The notes beneath the pieces are model-generated. The model had not been told where the DNA came from. It ran no database searches and worked only from the letters and a program-made list of their open reading frames with translations. From Adhaeribacter aquaticus DSM 16391 (GTDB taxonomy: Bacteria > Bacteroidota > Bacteroidia > Cytophagales > Hymenobacteraceae): a stretch of DNA of 64,000 nt. Position numbers and translations under genes: made by a program. Numbering within the stretch: position 1 is the first letter of the stretch; each line of letters opens with the position of its first letter. The stretch spans positions 1 through 64,000 of the forward strand of contig NZ_KI421517.1 of the NCBI RefSeq assembly GCF_000473365.1. The letters are read 5' to 3'. Shown here piece by piece: positions 6,537 through 15,243 of the stretch.

Positions 6537-9497
6537 ATGAAAAGAATATATTATGGGCTGGCAGTTTTGCTAAGTCTATCTTTTAGCCAATGCAAAACCA
6601 GCAGCCCCAATACTGCAGCTTCTAATGCTTCGGAGCAACAAACAGAAGTAAAAGAAAAAGCCTATAAATACGAAACCGTTCCGGATGATCCCTTGAAAGC
6701 CCGCATCTACACTTTGGATAATGGCTTAAAAGTATACTTAACCGATTATAAAGATGCCCCTCGCATCCAGACCTATATTGCCGTTAGAGCTGGTAGTAAA
6801 AACGATCCCAGCACCGCCACTGGTTTAGCGCATTACCTGGAGCACATGGTGTTTAAAGGTACTTCTAAATTAGGGTCTCAGGACTTTGATAAAGAAAAAG
6901 CAGAGTTAGATAAAATTGAGGCTCTTTACGAAGTTTACCGCACTAAAACCGATGCCGCAGAACGGAAAAAAATCTACCACCAGATAGATAGTATTTCCAG
7001 TGTAGCCGCTAAATACGCTATTGCCAACGAATACGACAAAATAATGTCGGGTATTGGGGCTAGCGGCACCAATGCTTACACTTTTGTAGAGCAAACGGTT
7101 TATATTAATGATATTCCGGCTAACCAAATAGAAAAATGGGCGCAGGTAGAAGCCGAACGATTTGGAGAAATGATACCGCGCTTGTTTCATACGGAATTAG
7201 AGGCGGTTTACGAAGAAAAAAACCGGACCCTGGACAATGATGGCCGAAAAGTATTTACAGCTTTACTGGAAGGTTTATTTCAGAAACACCAATATGGCAC
7301 CCAAACTACCATTGGCACCATAGAGCACCTGAAAAATCCTTCTATCTCGGAAATTAAAAAGTATTTTAATACTTATTATGTACCTAACAATTTTGCGGTA
7401 TGTATGAGCGGTGATCTGGATTTTGACCAGACCATTCGGGTTATCGATAAATACTTTGGCAAGTTAAAAGCCAGGCCAGTGCCCCAATTTGGTCCGGCCG
7501 AAGAAGCTCCCTTAACGCAACCACTAGTAAAGGAAGTGTACGGGCCCAGCGCCGAAAATATTTCTATCGGGTTTCGCTTTCCGGGAGTAAAATCGCACGA
7601 TGCCCTGGTTCTGCGCATGATAAGTCAGGTATTAGATAATGGCAAAGCTGGTTTAGTGGATTTAAACCTAAACCAGAAACAAGCGGTATTGGGCGCCTCG
7701 GCCACCGATATGGAAATGAATGATTATTCTATCCTTACCTTAGCGGGTACGCCGCGGCAAGGGCAAACCCTGGACCAGGTAAAAGCACTTTTACTGAGTC
7801 AGATAGAACTGGTAAAACAAGGCAAGTTCGAAGATTGGCTGATTCCAGCAATTGTAAATAATATCAAGATTGCCGAAATGAAGTCGTATGAAAGTAACCA
7901 GTCGCGGGCAGATGCTTTTGTATCGGCTTTTACCTCGCACATGGATTGGAAAGAATATTTAGCCCAACGCGACGAATTTGCCAAGATAACCAAACAAGAG
8001 GTAATAGATGTTGCTAATAAATATTTGAAAGACAATTACGTAGTTGTTTATAAACGTACGGGCAAAGACCCTAATATCCAGAAAGTAGAGAAACCCGCTA
8101 TTACGGCCGTTCCGGTAAACCGCGAAGCGCAATCAGACTTTTATAAAAGTGTAATTACGAGTAAAACACCAGAGCTACAACCTGTATTCCTGGATTATAA
8201 GAAAGACGTAAGCGAAACAAAAATTAAGAATAATATCCCGGTTTACTTTACCCGCAACCAGGAAAATGGCCTGTTTAACCTGTATTATGTGCTGGAAACC
8301 GGGACCAACAATAACCCGAAATTGGGAATGGCCATTAATTACCTGAAATACCTGGGTAACAACCAATACTCAGCCGAGGAACTGCAAAAAGAGTTCTATA
8401 AGTTAGGTTCTTCTTTTGATGTTTTCTCTTCGCAGGAACAGGTGTATGTATCGCTTACAGGTCTGGACACTAATTTTGAAAAAGGGCTGGCTCTTTTTGA
8501 AAACGTACTTAAAAATCCTAAGCCAGATAAAAAAGCATTAGACAACATGGTGGCGGATATTCTGAAGAAACGGAATGATGCGAAGCTGAATAAAGGCATT
8601 ATCCATACCCAGGCCATGGTAAATTATGCTAAATATGGCCCGGTAAACCCGTTTACCAGCGTAATTCCGGAAAAAGAGTTAAAGAAAATTACGCCACAGG
8701 AACTAGTAAGCTTAATAAAAAGCATCCCAGCCTACGAACATCATATTTTATATTATGGCCCGCGCTCTACCGAAAATTTAGTAGCAACCTTAAATGCCGG
8801 CCATCAGGTACCTGCTACTTTAAAGCCTGTACCACCTTTAAAGGTATTTAAAGAACTGGATTTAAAGGAACGCACGGTGTACTGGACAGACTTTAACATG
8901 GTGCAGTCCGAGATTATTTTCCTGGCAAAGTCTTTCAATTTTAATAAAGAATTAGTACCAACTATTACCCTTTACAACGAGTATTTCGGGGGCAGTATGG
9001 GTTCTATCGTATTCCAGGAATTGCGCGAATCTAAGGCTTTAGCTTATTCCGCCAGTTCCCGTTACACCAGTGCCAGCCGGAAAGACCGCGCCAATTATAT
9101 TTTATCTTACATTGGTACCCAGTCCGATAAACTACCGGAAGCCATGGAAGGCATGCAAACCTTGCTGAATGATATGCCTCAGGCCGAAGCAAACTTTAAT
9201 AATGCCAAGGAAAGTATTCTTAACAACATAACAACAGAGCGTATCACTAAATCCGATATATTGTTTGACTACGAGCGGGCAAAACGTTTAGGCCTGGATT
9301 ACGATATCCGTCAGAATGTTTACCAGAATGTAAACTCCATTACGTTCGATGATTTAAAGAAATTTCAGCAGCAGTTCATTAAAGGCCAGAACCAGGCTAT
9401 TCTGGTTATCGGCTCTAAGGATCGTCTGGACTTTAAATCGTTAGCTAAATACGGCAAAGTGAAACAATTAACCTTGAAGGAGCTGTTTGGGTACTAA
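6537..9497 (+). CDS. M16 family zinc metallopeptidase, lipoprotein
   Basis: This 986-residue insulinase/pitrilysin-family protease carries the inverted zinc motif HYLEH (His99, Glu102, His103) with a distal Glu in the following AVYEEKNR region. The N-terminus (LLSLSFSQCK) has a lipobox-like Cys19, so it is probably a periplasmic or outer-membrane lipoprotein. Two M16 halves are present: the first (about 50-510) is catalytic. The second (about 540-980) lacks the zinc motif and contains the R/Y substrate-closing region (ELRESKALAYSASSRY). It probably degrades peptides in the envelope. A strong terminator follows, so it is likely transcribed alone. Confidence 0.93.
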   Translation: MKRIYYGLAVLLSLSFSQCKTSSPNTAASNASEQQTEVKEKAYKYETVPDDPLKARIYTLDNGLKVYLTDYKDAPRIQTYIAVRAGSKNDPSTATGLAHYLEHMVFKGTSKLGSQDFDKEKAELDKIEALYEVYRTKTDAAERKKIYHQIDSISSVAAKYAIANEYDKIMSGIGASGTNAYTFVEQTVYINDIPANQIEKWAQVEAERFGEMIPRLFHTELEAVYEEKNRTLDNDGRKVFTALLEGLFQKHQYGTQTTIGTIEHLKNPSISEIKKYFNTYYVPNNFAVCMSGDLDFDQTIRVIDKYFGKLKARPVPQFGPAEEAPLTQPLVKEVYGPSAENISIGFRFPGVKSHDALVLRMISQVLDNGKAGLVDLNLNQKQAVLGASATDMEMNDYSILTLAGTPRQGQTLDQVKALLLSQIELVKQGKFEDWLIPAIVNNIKIAEMKSYESNQSRADAFVSAFTSHMDWKEYLAQRDEFAKITKQEVIDVANKYLKDNYVVVYKRTGKDPNIQKVEKPAITAVPVNREAQSDFYKSVITSKTPELQPVFLDYKKDVSETKIKNNIPVYFTRNQENGLFNLYYVLETGTNNNPKLGMAINYLKYLGNNQYSAEELQKEFYKLGSSFDVFSSQEQVYVSLTGLDTNFEKGLALFENVLKNPKPDKKALDNMVADILKKRNDAKLNKGIIHTQAMVNYAKYGPVNPFTSVIPEKELKKITPQELVSLIKSIPAYEHHILYYGPRSTENLVATLNAGHQVPATLKPVPPLKVFKELDLKERTVYWTDFNMVQSEIIFLAKSFNFNKELVPTITLYNEYFGGSMGSIVFQELRESKALAYSASSRYTSASRKDRANYILSYIGTQSDKLPEAMEGMQTLLNDMPQAEANFNNAKESILNNITTERITKSDILFDYERAKRLGLDYDIRQNVYQNVNSITFDDLKKFQQQFIKGQNQAILVIGSKDRLDFKSLAKYGKVKQLTLKELFGY

Positions 9498-9518
9498 AAC
9501 TTAAGGCTTAATTTAAAA

Positions 9519-9552
9519 TAAAAAGGCTGCCAATTTTTTGGCAGCCTTTTTA
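9519..9552 (+). terminator. Terminator after the M16 peptidase gene
   Basis: A stem AAAAGGCTGCCAA (9521-9533) pairs with TTGGCAGCCTTTT (9538-9550), with flanking A and T tracts. It can act in both directions and ends the M16 transcript. Confidence 0.85.
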
Positions 9553-9677
9553 TTTTAAACAGTTTATTATTACGAGAAGGTGACAAATTCCCAACCTAGA
9601 CTAGGTACTTAACTATAAGATGGCGAAGCTACCTGAGAGGTTTCGTTAGCTACCAAACATATTCATTAAAATATACC

Positions 9678-10190
9678 TTAAGGTTTAAAATATTCAGTTT
9701 TCCTTTTTTCAAATAACTCGGCTACGCTTTCCCCGTTTAACCCAGTCCAATTTCCGTGAATATCTTTCTTAACCGGGTCAAATTGATATTTATAATGATA
9801 AAATTTGTTATCCTCTTCTGATTTCAAAAGATACATTATTACATATTCATAGTTTTCAAATTTAGGCCGCCCGTAGTGGTCGAAGGCCTGAAAAGTAATC
9901 GTGTTCTGCTTTAAGTTATTAAATACCGGACTTATAATTTTATATTTAGCCGTAAACCCCTGATCAAAATATAAAACATCCTGGTAAACAGTATCACCAT
10001 CTAACCCTATAAACATTTCTTTTTTATTTGGGTCCCTTATAATTTTTTCAACTGAAATCTTTTGACCAATAAAAGCATATACGTTAATGCTACCATCTTC
10101 TTTATAGAATTCTGGGTGAATCAGAACATCTGTTGTTCTGCAACCAACCAGGGAGCATAAAAAAACCAAGAGTAAAAGTTTGTGTCTCAT
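9678..10190 (-). CDS. Hypothetical lipoprotein, 170 aa
   Basis: The N-terminus MRHKLLLLVFLCSLVGCRT has a signal peptide with lipobox LVGC, so the mature protein is a lipoprotein. The rest is mixed and soluble, with many aromatic residues (YHYKYQFDPVKKDIHGNWTG near the C-terminus). I do not recognise a family. It is the first of a run of minus-strand accessory genes reaching 15.9 kb, most of them encoding secreted or lipid-anchored proteins. Confidence 0.7.
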   Translation of the reverse strand: MRHKLLLLVFLCSLVGCRTTDVLIHPEFYKEDGSINVYAFIGQKISVEKIIRDPNKKEMFIGLDGDTVYQDVLYFDQGFTAKYKIISPVFNNLKQNTITFQAFDHYGRPKFENYEYVIMYLLKSEEDNKFYHYKYQFDPVKKDIHGNWTGLNGESVAELFEKRKTEYFKP

Positions 10191-10355
10191 ATTTTAAGAT
10201 TTAAAATAACAGATTTTGTATTCGATAAGCCGGCTAATTTTCTTGCAGGTTCTAGCTTTCCAGCTAAACTTGTTTAGAAATGTAAACGGGAATACAACCC
10301 TGTTAAATTAAAGTTATGCTAGGGCTTATACTGCTTAGTTAAGGTAGCTAATATA

Positions 10356-10937
10356 TTAAAGACTATAGCCTATTGAAGCCCATACCTGCACATCTGGGTG
10401 TCCTTTTGAATAGGTATTAGGGTCTGAAAGATTAAGGTTTAAATACCTGCCATATCCCACACTAATTTGTGCATCAAAATTAATTCGGCTTTTAGTAAAA
10501 TAAGAAAGTCCAAAGGAGCCGCCACCTCGGATAGAATGGCCAGAAAATTCTCGGGAAGAATAGCCAAAGAAACCCATATCATCAAATGACTTTCCTCTTG
10601 TCCGGATGGATCGGTATAAATTTCCCACATAGATTCCACCGTAGGGACTTAGAGTCTGATAAGTCAAATCAGTAAAATACTTTTTTGTTCTTAATAAAAA
10701 CCCCTGGTATTTATAATGATCTGTCAATAGGATATCATCAAACCTTCCTTGAACAAAAGATCCTTCAACACTAAAAGACTTACCAAAAAATTTTTCAATG
10801 GAGATAGTGGGTCTTTTTGCAATCAAACTTAAAACATTCGTTTTAACAACCCATCTATTTCCCAATGGCTTTAAAGCTTGCTGCCCACACAAAAGGGATG
10901 GCATAAAGCAGAGAAATAAAATCACTACTGTTTTCAT
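10356..10937 (-). CDS. DUF3575-like outer-membrane beta-barrel protein
   Basis: This 193-residue protein has a signal peptide ending near LLCGQQ. The early WVVKTNVLSLIAKRPTISIE segment resembles DUF3575-type outer-membrane proteins, which begin with 'K.N.l......i..E'. The alternating hydrophobic pattern and the C-terminal strand ending in aromatic/hydrophobic residues (VWASIGYSL) fit a small beta-barrel. Function is unknown. It has its own start with 165 bases to the next gene downstream. Confidence 0.65.
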   Translation of the reverse strand: MKTVVILFLCFMPSLLCGQQALKPLGNRWVVKTNVLSLIAKRPTISIEKFFGKSFSVEGSFVQGRFDDILLTDHYKYQGFLLRTKKYFTDLTYQTLSPYGGIYVGNLYRSIRTRGKSFDDMGFFGYSSREFSGHSIRGGGSFGLSYFTKSRINFDAQISVGYGRYLNLNLSDPNTYSKGHPDVQVWASIGYSL

Positions 10938-11067
10938 ATTAAAATTTAATTATTTTAAAGTAAACCCTAGTGGAATGGTTCTGTGTTAAGGGCAGGCGAA
11001 CCCAGTAGCCTTAACTTTTACATTATGTTGGCAAGCAATGGTCTCATACCGTAATTATTATCATGTC
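10938..11067. other. Gap upstream of the beta-barrel gene
   Basis: No intact gene is seen. Imperfect inverted segments GTTAAGG and CCTTAAC flank the region near 10987-11018. They may be remnants of a mobile boundary, but this is weak. A decayed gene begins at 11068. Confidence 0.2.
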
Positions 11068-11350
11068 CTATACGACCTTCTCATCGTCCTTAGCCCGTGC
11101 TTCTGCTTTATTTAAAAACTTATTTTTTTCACTTATTCAGCTTTCGGCCTGTTTAGCTGGCTGGCTCCGTTGGTCTATGTGATTAAGAGCTAACTTTCCC
11201 TTTAATAGCAATAGGTATTTATAATTGATTCCAAACAGCTAAAACTGCTCGTGTACTTGTCTGTAGATATAGTTCTTAAACCCAGATCAGTGAAAGCTTT
11301 ATTAATACGCACTGGCTATTGCTTTACCCAAATTTTCTAACTTCACCAGA
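11068..11350 (-). pseudogene. Decayed gene remnant, family unknown
   Basis: Minus-strand translation gives protein-like text broken by stops and shifts. LVKLENLGKAIASAY lies near 11340-11294, then NKAFTDLG in another frame. GFKNYIYRQVHEQF, a stop, and LFGINYKYLLLLKGK continue in a third, followed by NHIDQRSQPAKQAES, a TGA, and FLNKAEARAKDDEKVV ending at TAG 11070-11068. No start codon remains. The composition is clearly protein-like, so this is most likely a dead gene in the accessory region. I cannot name the family. Confidence 0.5.
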
Positions 11351-11397
11351 CTGGCACTTTTGTTTTTTCTTGCAGATTAAGTGTTGGGGTTCATTAT

Positions 11398-11769
11398 TTA
11401 CCGATGTTGGTCAAACAAAATGATATTTCCGTCTGGGTCAGCTACCATAAGACTGGCAGGTCCAGAAGTTTCTTCATCAGCCTCGGTTATTAGCTCAATT
11501 CCTTTACTATTTAGTTGTCGCTGAATTTTCCTAACATCATCGAATACTTCCGTGTTACTGGCATTTTGATCCCAACCTGGATTAAAGGTCAAAATATTAT
11601 CTTCAAACATACCTTGAAATAGCCCGATAATGGAGCTTTCGTTCTTCATTATGAGATAATTTTGATCCATGCTTCCAGCAAAAATGGTAAATCCTAAGTG
11701 CTCATAAAATTGCTTTGATGTCTCCAGGTTCTTGACGTTGAGACTAATCGAAAATGCGCCTAAATTCAT
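11398..11769 (-). CDS. VOC-family protein (glyoxalase/bleomycin-resistance fold)
   Basis: This 123-residue single-domain protein begins with the typical ISLNVKNLETSKQFYEHLGF strand-helix unit. It ends with SLMVADPDGNIILFDQ, where the 'DPDGN.i.f' turn is the hallmark of the vicinal oxygen chelate superfamily. A dimer would form the active or binding site. Members include glyoxalases, dioxygenases and antibiotic-binding proteins, and the substrate cannot be told from sequence. Confidence 0.88.
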   Translation of the reverse strand: MNLGAFSISLNVKNLETSKQFYEHLGFTIFAGSMDQNYLIMKNESSIIGLFQGMFEDNILTFNPGWDQNASNTEVFDDVRKIQRQLNSKGIELITEADEETSGPASLMVADPDGNIILFDQHR

Positions 11770-11851
11770 ATTGTTTTCTTTTACGTGGTTATGTTTGCTG
11801 GTAATGGGCCGCGGCTAAAAAGCGCTTTGGTGACTTTGAATGTTGATGGCT

Positions 11852-12190
11852 CTATTTACTTTTTATTGAGGAGAAGTCAAATTCATTTCTATCAATAGAT
11901 TTTAGTTTAACCTCCTTCTCCTCTGAGTCTATTTTAACCTTTATTATTTGAGTTGGTATATTTTCTAATTCGTAACATAGATTTTTGATTTCGTTGTTAT
12001 CTAAACATACCTTATCTTGAATAACCTTCCCATTAAATAGCACAGCTTCAACTATGGCGCATATTTCCTTTGTTCCAGAATTTGTTAAATGTAATTCTGT
12101 TGGAGTGGAGGCACCAAAGCATCTTAATTTAGGATGTGAGTTACATCCAGCAAATAGGAACATTGTCATTATTACTATTCTTCTTTTCAT
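11852..12190 (-). CDS. Small hypothetical lipoprotein, 112 aa
   Basis: MKRRIVIMTMFLFAGCNSH is a signal peptide with lipobox FAGC. The mature part is about 97 residues, rich in Glu/Lys/Ile, and contains two further Cys (ICAIVEAVL and LCYELEN). No family is recognised. The gene lies between the VOC gene and the isochorismatase-like gene on the same strand, with gaps large enough to suggest separate promoters. Confidence 0.6.
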   Translation of the reverse strand: MKRRIVIMTMFLFAGCNSHPKLRCFGASTPTELHLTNSGTKEICAIVEAVLFNGKVIQDKVCLDNNEIKNLCYELENIPTQIIKVKIDSEEKEVKLKSIDRNEFDFSSIKSK

Positions 12191-12218
12191 TATAATTGAT
12201 TGCTACTGTCCAAGGGTT

Positions 12219-12335
12219 TTAAGAAAGGCGGGCATTTAAAAATATTTCGTCCCACTTTAGTACTTCAGTTGCATGGCTTGATTTCAGGTAAGAATAGTGC
12301 TTCAGCCCGACTTTTTTAAAGCTTCTGTTAGCCAT
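12219..12335 (-). CDS. Possible 38-aa ORF or gene remnant
   Basis: An ATG at 12335 (minus) opens a 38-codon frame reading MANRSFKKVGLKH, then YSYLKSSHATEVLKWDE and a short tail, ending at TAA 12221-12219. It sits between the isochorismatase-like gene and the small lipoprotein gene. The composition looks like real protein, but there is no family and no independent support. It could be the remains of a larger gene. Confidence 0.2.
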   Translation of the reverse strand: MANRSFKKVGLKHYSYLKSSHATEVLKWDEIFLNARLS

Positions 12336-12383
12336 AGTGATTATTTTTAAGTTATTTGCGGCTAGTGTTTAATAGCTACACCC

Positions 12384-13382
12384 TCACTCACTGGAAGGAG
12401 AATACGAGCCGTAAAGTTTCTTTACCTCGGCCGCAGGTGGACCTTGCTTTTCCTTCCAATCCTTTTTCAAAGGTGGTTCACTCCAGGGCATTGTGGGTAT
12501 TAGCAGCTTCGGAAAATTGATGAAGACATCTTTTTCACTGCGTTTCAGTACCGCGTCCAGGGGTATATAAACAGCTGTTTTAAAAATCAACCCTTCTGAA
12601 AGCTGCAGGTAGCCTTCTGTTTCTTCGTTTGCTTTCACCACTTTTTCTACCGTTCCGATTTCGCCGTTATCTGATCCGCGAACGGTGTCACCCTCGTAAA
12701 CCTCTATTCCATTTTCTGATGAAGTGCCAATTGCTGCCAAAAAAGATTCTACTTTCATTACCGCATTGCCGATTAATGGATAATTAAGATGGATAGAAGC
12801 TTCATATTCAGGAATGCTTGCTGCACCAATAGCATTGGAAAGGTAGGTTACATCATATCCCGATTCCATCGCATGTCTTCCCGTGGACTCACAACACAGA
12901 TTGGCAGTCATACCTGCAATGACCAAATGCGTAATCCCTTTGTTTTGCAAATAGCCAGGAAGGTCTGTACTGAAAACATCAGAAGTTTTATGTGGAAGAA
13001 GTACTATGTCCCCTTCCTTTGGTTGTAACTCCGGATGAAAATCAGCTCCCCAACTTCCTGCCAGGAACATTTTTCGTTCAAACATCAGGCGGTTAATACC
13101 GCTTCTGCGTTGCAACTGTTCATTGGCATAATCTTCTTCTGTATAGGCCATAGGTCCCCAAAAAACTGGAATACCTTTTTCTCGTGCGCCTTCAACTGCA
13201 AGCTTTATATTTTCTACCACGTTATTCATTTTCACTGTGTGCATGGTTAAATCCCAGGCTGCTCCGCCTTCAGAAAGAAAATCATTCACAGGATCAATGA
13301 TCAGGAGCGCAGTACGATCCCGCGAAAACAAAAGTGTTGTTTCGTGCTTTGGTAAATAGGTGAGCGACGTATTTTGTGGCAT
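12384..13382 (-). CDS. Isochorismatase-family cysteine hydrolase with PRC-like C-terminal domain
   Basis: The first 210 residues form an isochorismatase-like hydrolase with the triad Asp30 (LLIIDPVNDF), Lys132 (LLPHKTSDVF) and Cys163 (MTANLCCESTGRHA). These enzymes cleave isochorismate, nicotinamide or other amides and esters, and the substrate is not evident here. The family is usually 180-230 residues, but this protein has 332. Residues about 225-285 (GDTVRGSDNGEIGTVEKVV and IFKTAVYIPLDAV) resemble a PRC-barrel/DUF2171 module, and a Pro/Lys-rich tail follows. It is probably cytoplasmic, as no signal peptide is seen. Confidence 0.85.
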   Translation of the reverse strand: MPQNTSLTYLPKHETTLLFSRDRTALLIIDPVNDFLSEGGAAWDLTMHTVKMNNVVENIKLAVEGAREKGIPVFWGPMAYTEEDYANEQLQRRSGINRLMFERKMFLAGSWGADFHPELQPKEGDIVLLPHKTSDVFSTDLPGYLQNKGITHLVIAGMTANLCCESTGRHAMESGYDVTYLSNAIGAASIPEYEASIHLNYPLIGNAVMKVESFLAAIGTSSENGIEVYEGDTVRGSDNGEIGTVEKVVKANEETEGYLQLSEGLIFKTAVYIPLDAVLKRSEKDVFINFPKLLIPTMPWSEPPLKKDWKEKQGPPAAEVKKLYGSYSPSSE

Positions 13383-13517
13383 ATGTGCTTACAATTTTAT
13401 GTTGAACTTATTTTTAGTATAGGTATACGAAGCTGTAAAAAAATATAAGCATACAATTGCGGCTAACGGTTGGGCTAGAAAGTGTGAAAAGGTTTTTAGG
13501 TTTGGTTATGTGTAGTT

Positions 13518-14504
13518 TTACCCATGCTTAACAAGCTTAAAATCAGCATTTTCAAGTATGATAATTGCATCACCACCAATTGGTGTCAAGCCTCCTTTGA
13601 TTTCTCCATCGTTATATAGCAACACAATTGGGTCGATAAATGTGTATGAAATAGCATCGTAATTGTCATTATATAGTCCGTCTTTACTAACTGGATAGCT
13701 CTTAAACATTTCCTTATTGTATGTTGGCTGCATGGCTTTTATTAGTGCCTTTTCAGCATCTAGAAATACTTTTTCTTGATGAGGGTAATTTTCACCAAGA
13801 AAAGCAGCAACCATATCTTTCACATCAGATCCTTTTCCGAATGATTGAAATTGCAAATTGTTTTGGAACTCAAAAGGAAGAATTACAATTTCATTTGCTG
13901 GTAATTGTTTTTCAGTAACAGGTGATTCTAGTGAAAGAATATCTTGAAATGTTGAATGCCCTGTTAGGCGTCTTAGTATACTTTGCTTAGTTGCTTTTCC
14001 AACATAATGCACCTTGTATTGTAGAAAGGATTGCCAATCCCCCTCAATTTCACAATCTATACTTCCTTTCCACCAGTTTTGGAGAAGTTTTTCCGGGGAA
14101 AACCAAATAATAAACTCTTTTCCCTCTTTTCTGTGTTTAGCCAAGGAAAAGCCATGAATATTTTTGAACTGTAGTTTATCCTGTTTAGTCGAATTGTCTA
14201 GATAATTAAAAGCCACATCAACAACATTGTCCTCCATTAACCCAAATACTTCTTGGTCAAAAGGTAGCTTGCATTTCAATATGTTAGGATTGTTTCTTTG
14301 ATGAATTTCAAAGTTTAATTGATATATGGCTGTGTCAGGGCTAACATTCTCAAAAGTAATAACAGGTCTTTGCCCAATTAGGTAAAGGCTTGCTTTTTCA
14401 AGTGCTCTTTCAACCAATTTATCGTCCTTGACTATAGCGAATTCATATGCTGTCAAAGGAGCATAGGCTAATTCAAGTTGATTTAATAGGCTTTTGCGGT
14501 TCAT
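13518..14504 (-). CDS. Uncharacterised protein with a GIY-YIG-like nuclease domain
   Basis: I do not recognise the whole 328-residue protein. Its middle has the order expected of a GIY-YIG fold: KVHYVGKATKQSILRRLTGH at about residues 168-187 (YVG in place of YIG, followed by the conserved Arg and His). A downstream helix AEKALIKAMQPTYNKEM holds the catalytic-type Glu and the late Asn. The first 150 residues are unassigned and the C-terminus is a short beta-rich tail. It has no signal peptide, so it is cytoplasmic. If active it would be an endonuclease. The divergent GIY motif leaves activity open. Confidence 0.6.
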   Translation of the reverse strand: MNRKSLLNQLELAYAPLTAYEFAIVKDDKLVERALEKASLYLIGQRPVITFENVSPDTAIYQLNFEIHQRNNPNILKCKLPFDQEVFGLMEDNVVDVAFNYLDNSTKQDKLQFKNIHGFSLAKHRKEGKEFIIWFSPEKLLQNWWKGSIDCEIEGDWQSFLQYKVHYVGKATKQSILRRLTGHSTFQDILSLESPVTEKQLPANEIVILPFEFQNNLQFQSFGKGSDVKDMVAAFLGENYPHQEKVFLDAEKALIKAMQPTYNKEMFKSYPVSKDGLYNDNYDAISYTFIDPIVLLYNDGEIKGGLTPIGGDAIIILENADFKLVKHG

Positions 14505-14565
14505 AAAAATAATACATAACGTACTTGGCTAAGGCACGCTTTAGTTTGTGTTGTGAGATGTAATG

Positions 14566-15033
14566 TTACTCAAGTACTAAGGTTTTTTTGTACTGGTTTA
14601 CAGTTACCGCTCTTACTGGCTGACCTATTTTAGAGGTAACATAACAATGTTCAAGCATAAGATTCCATCCTTTTCTTAAGTCGATTTTCTTTGAGGTCAG
14701 CATACCATTTATCCTTATGTCTAAATCAACTATTCGAATGGGAGTAATTTTATTCAGCTTGGTCTTCTTATTTTTATATAAAATCCACAGACCTTTATCA
14801 TCCTGATAAATGGTAAATTGCGTAATACCAGTAGAAAAATCTGACTGAACAATTGCATTACTTACAACTTCCTGCCCATTTATTCCTACATCTACAGTAT
14901 CAGACTCAAAGCAGCTTCCAATTGTTAGTGAGAAGTCATTCTTTTTAAGCTTTTTTTGGCTAATACAGGCTACAGCTAAGAGTTGAATACATATTAGTAT
15001 ATGAAGATATTTTTCATCAATTTTATAACTCAC
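14566..15033 (-). CDS. Hypothetical lipoprotein, 155 aa
   Basis: The N-terminal hydrophobic segment ILICIQLLAVACIS ends in a lipobox-like LAVAC, so the protein is probably lipid anchored. An alternative is a short non-cleaved membrane anchor. The remaining 130 residues are beta-rich and polar (FSLTIGSCFESD, VNQYKKTLVLE). No family is recognised. It is separated by 61 bases from the GIY-YIG-like gene downstream and could be co-transcribed with it. Confidence 0.6.
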   Translation of the reverse strand: MSYKIDEKYLHILICIQLLAVACISQKKLKKNDFSLTIGSCFESDTVDVGINGQEVVSNAIVQSDFSTGITQFTIYQDDKGLWILYKNKKTKLNKITPIRIVDLDIRINGMLTSKKIDLRKGWNLMLEHCYVTSKIGQPVRAVTVNQYKKTLVLE

Positions 15034-15160
15034 AACTTGTAGCTAAACGAAACCTGTTCCGGTTATTAACGCTTTGGGTGGTCTAATTAAAGCTGCAACG
15101 GCTTTCAATTGAGAGGACTACTCACCACTTAATTAATAATAATATGAAATTCGGGCGGAT

Positions 15161-15194
15161 AAAAAAAGCTACCGAAATTATATTTCAGTAGCTT
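15161..15194 (-). terminator. Terminator after the beta-barrel gene at 15244
   Basis: On the minus strand GCTACTGAAAT, a short loop and ATTTCGGTAGC form a stem that is followed by seven T residues. It ends the transcript of the 15244-15912 gene. Confidence 0.75.
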
Positions 15195-15243
15195 GTATAT
15201 TATAAACGATCTTTATTTAGGTCATCACTAACACGGGCTGTTA

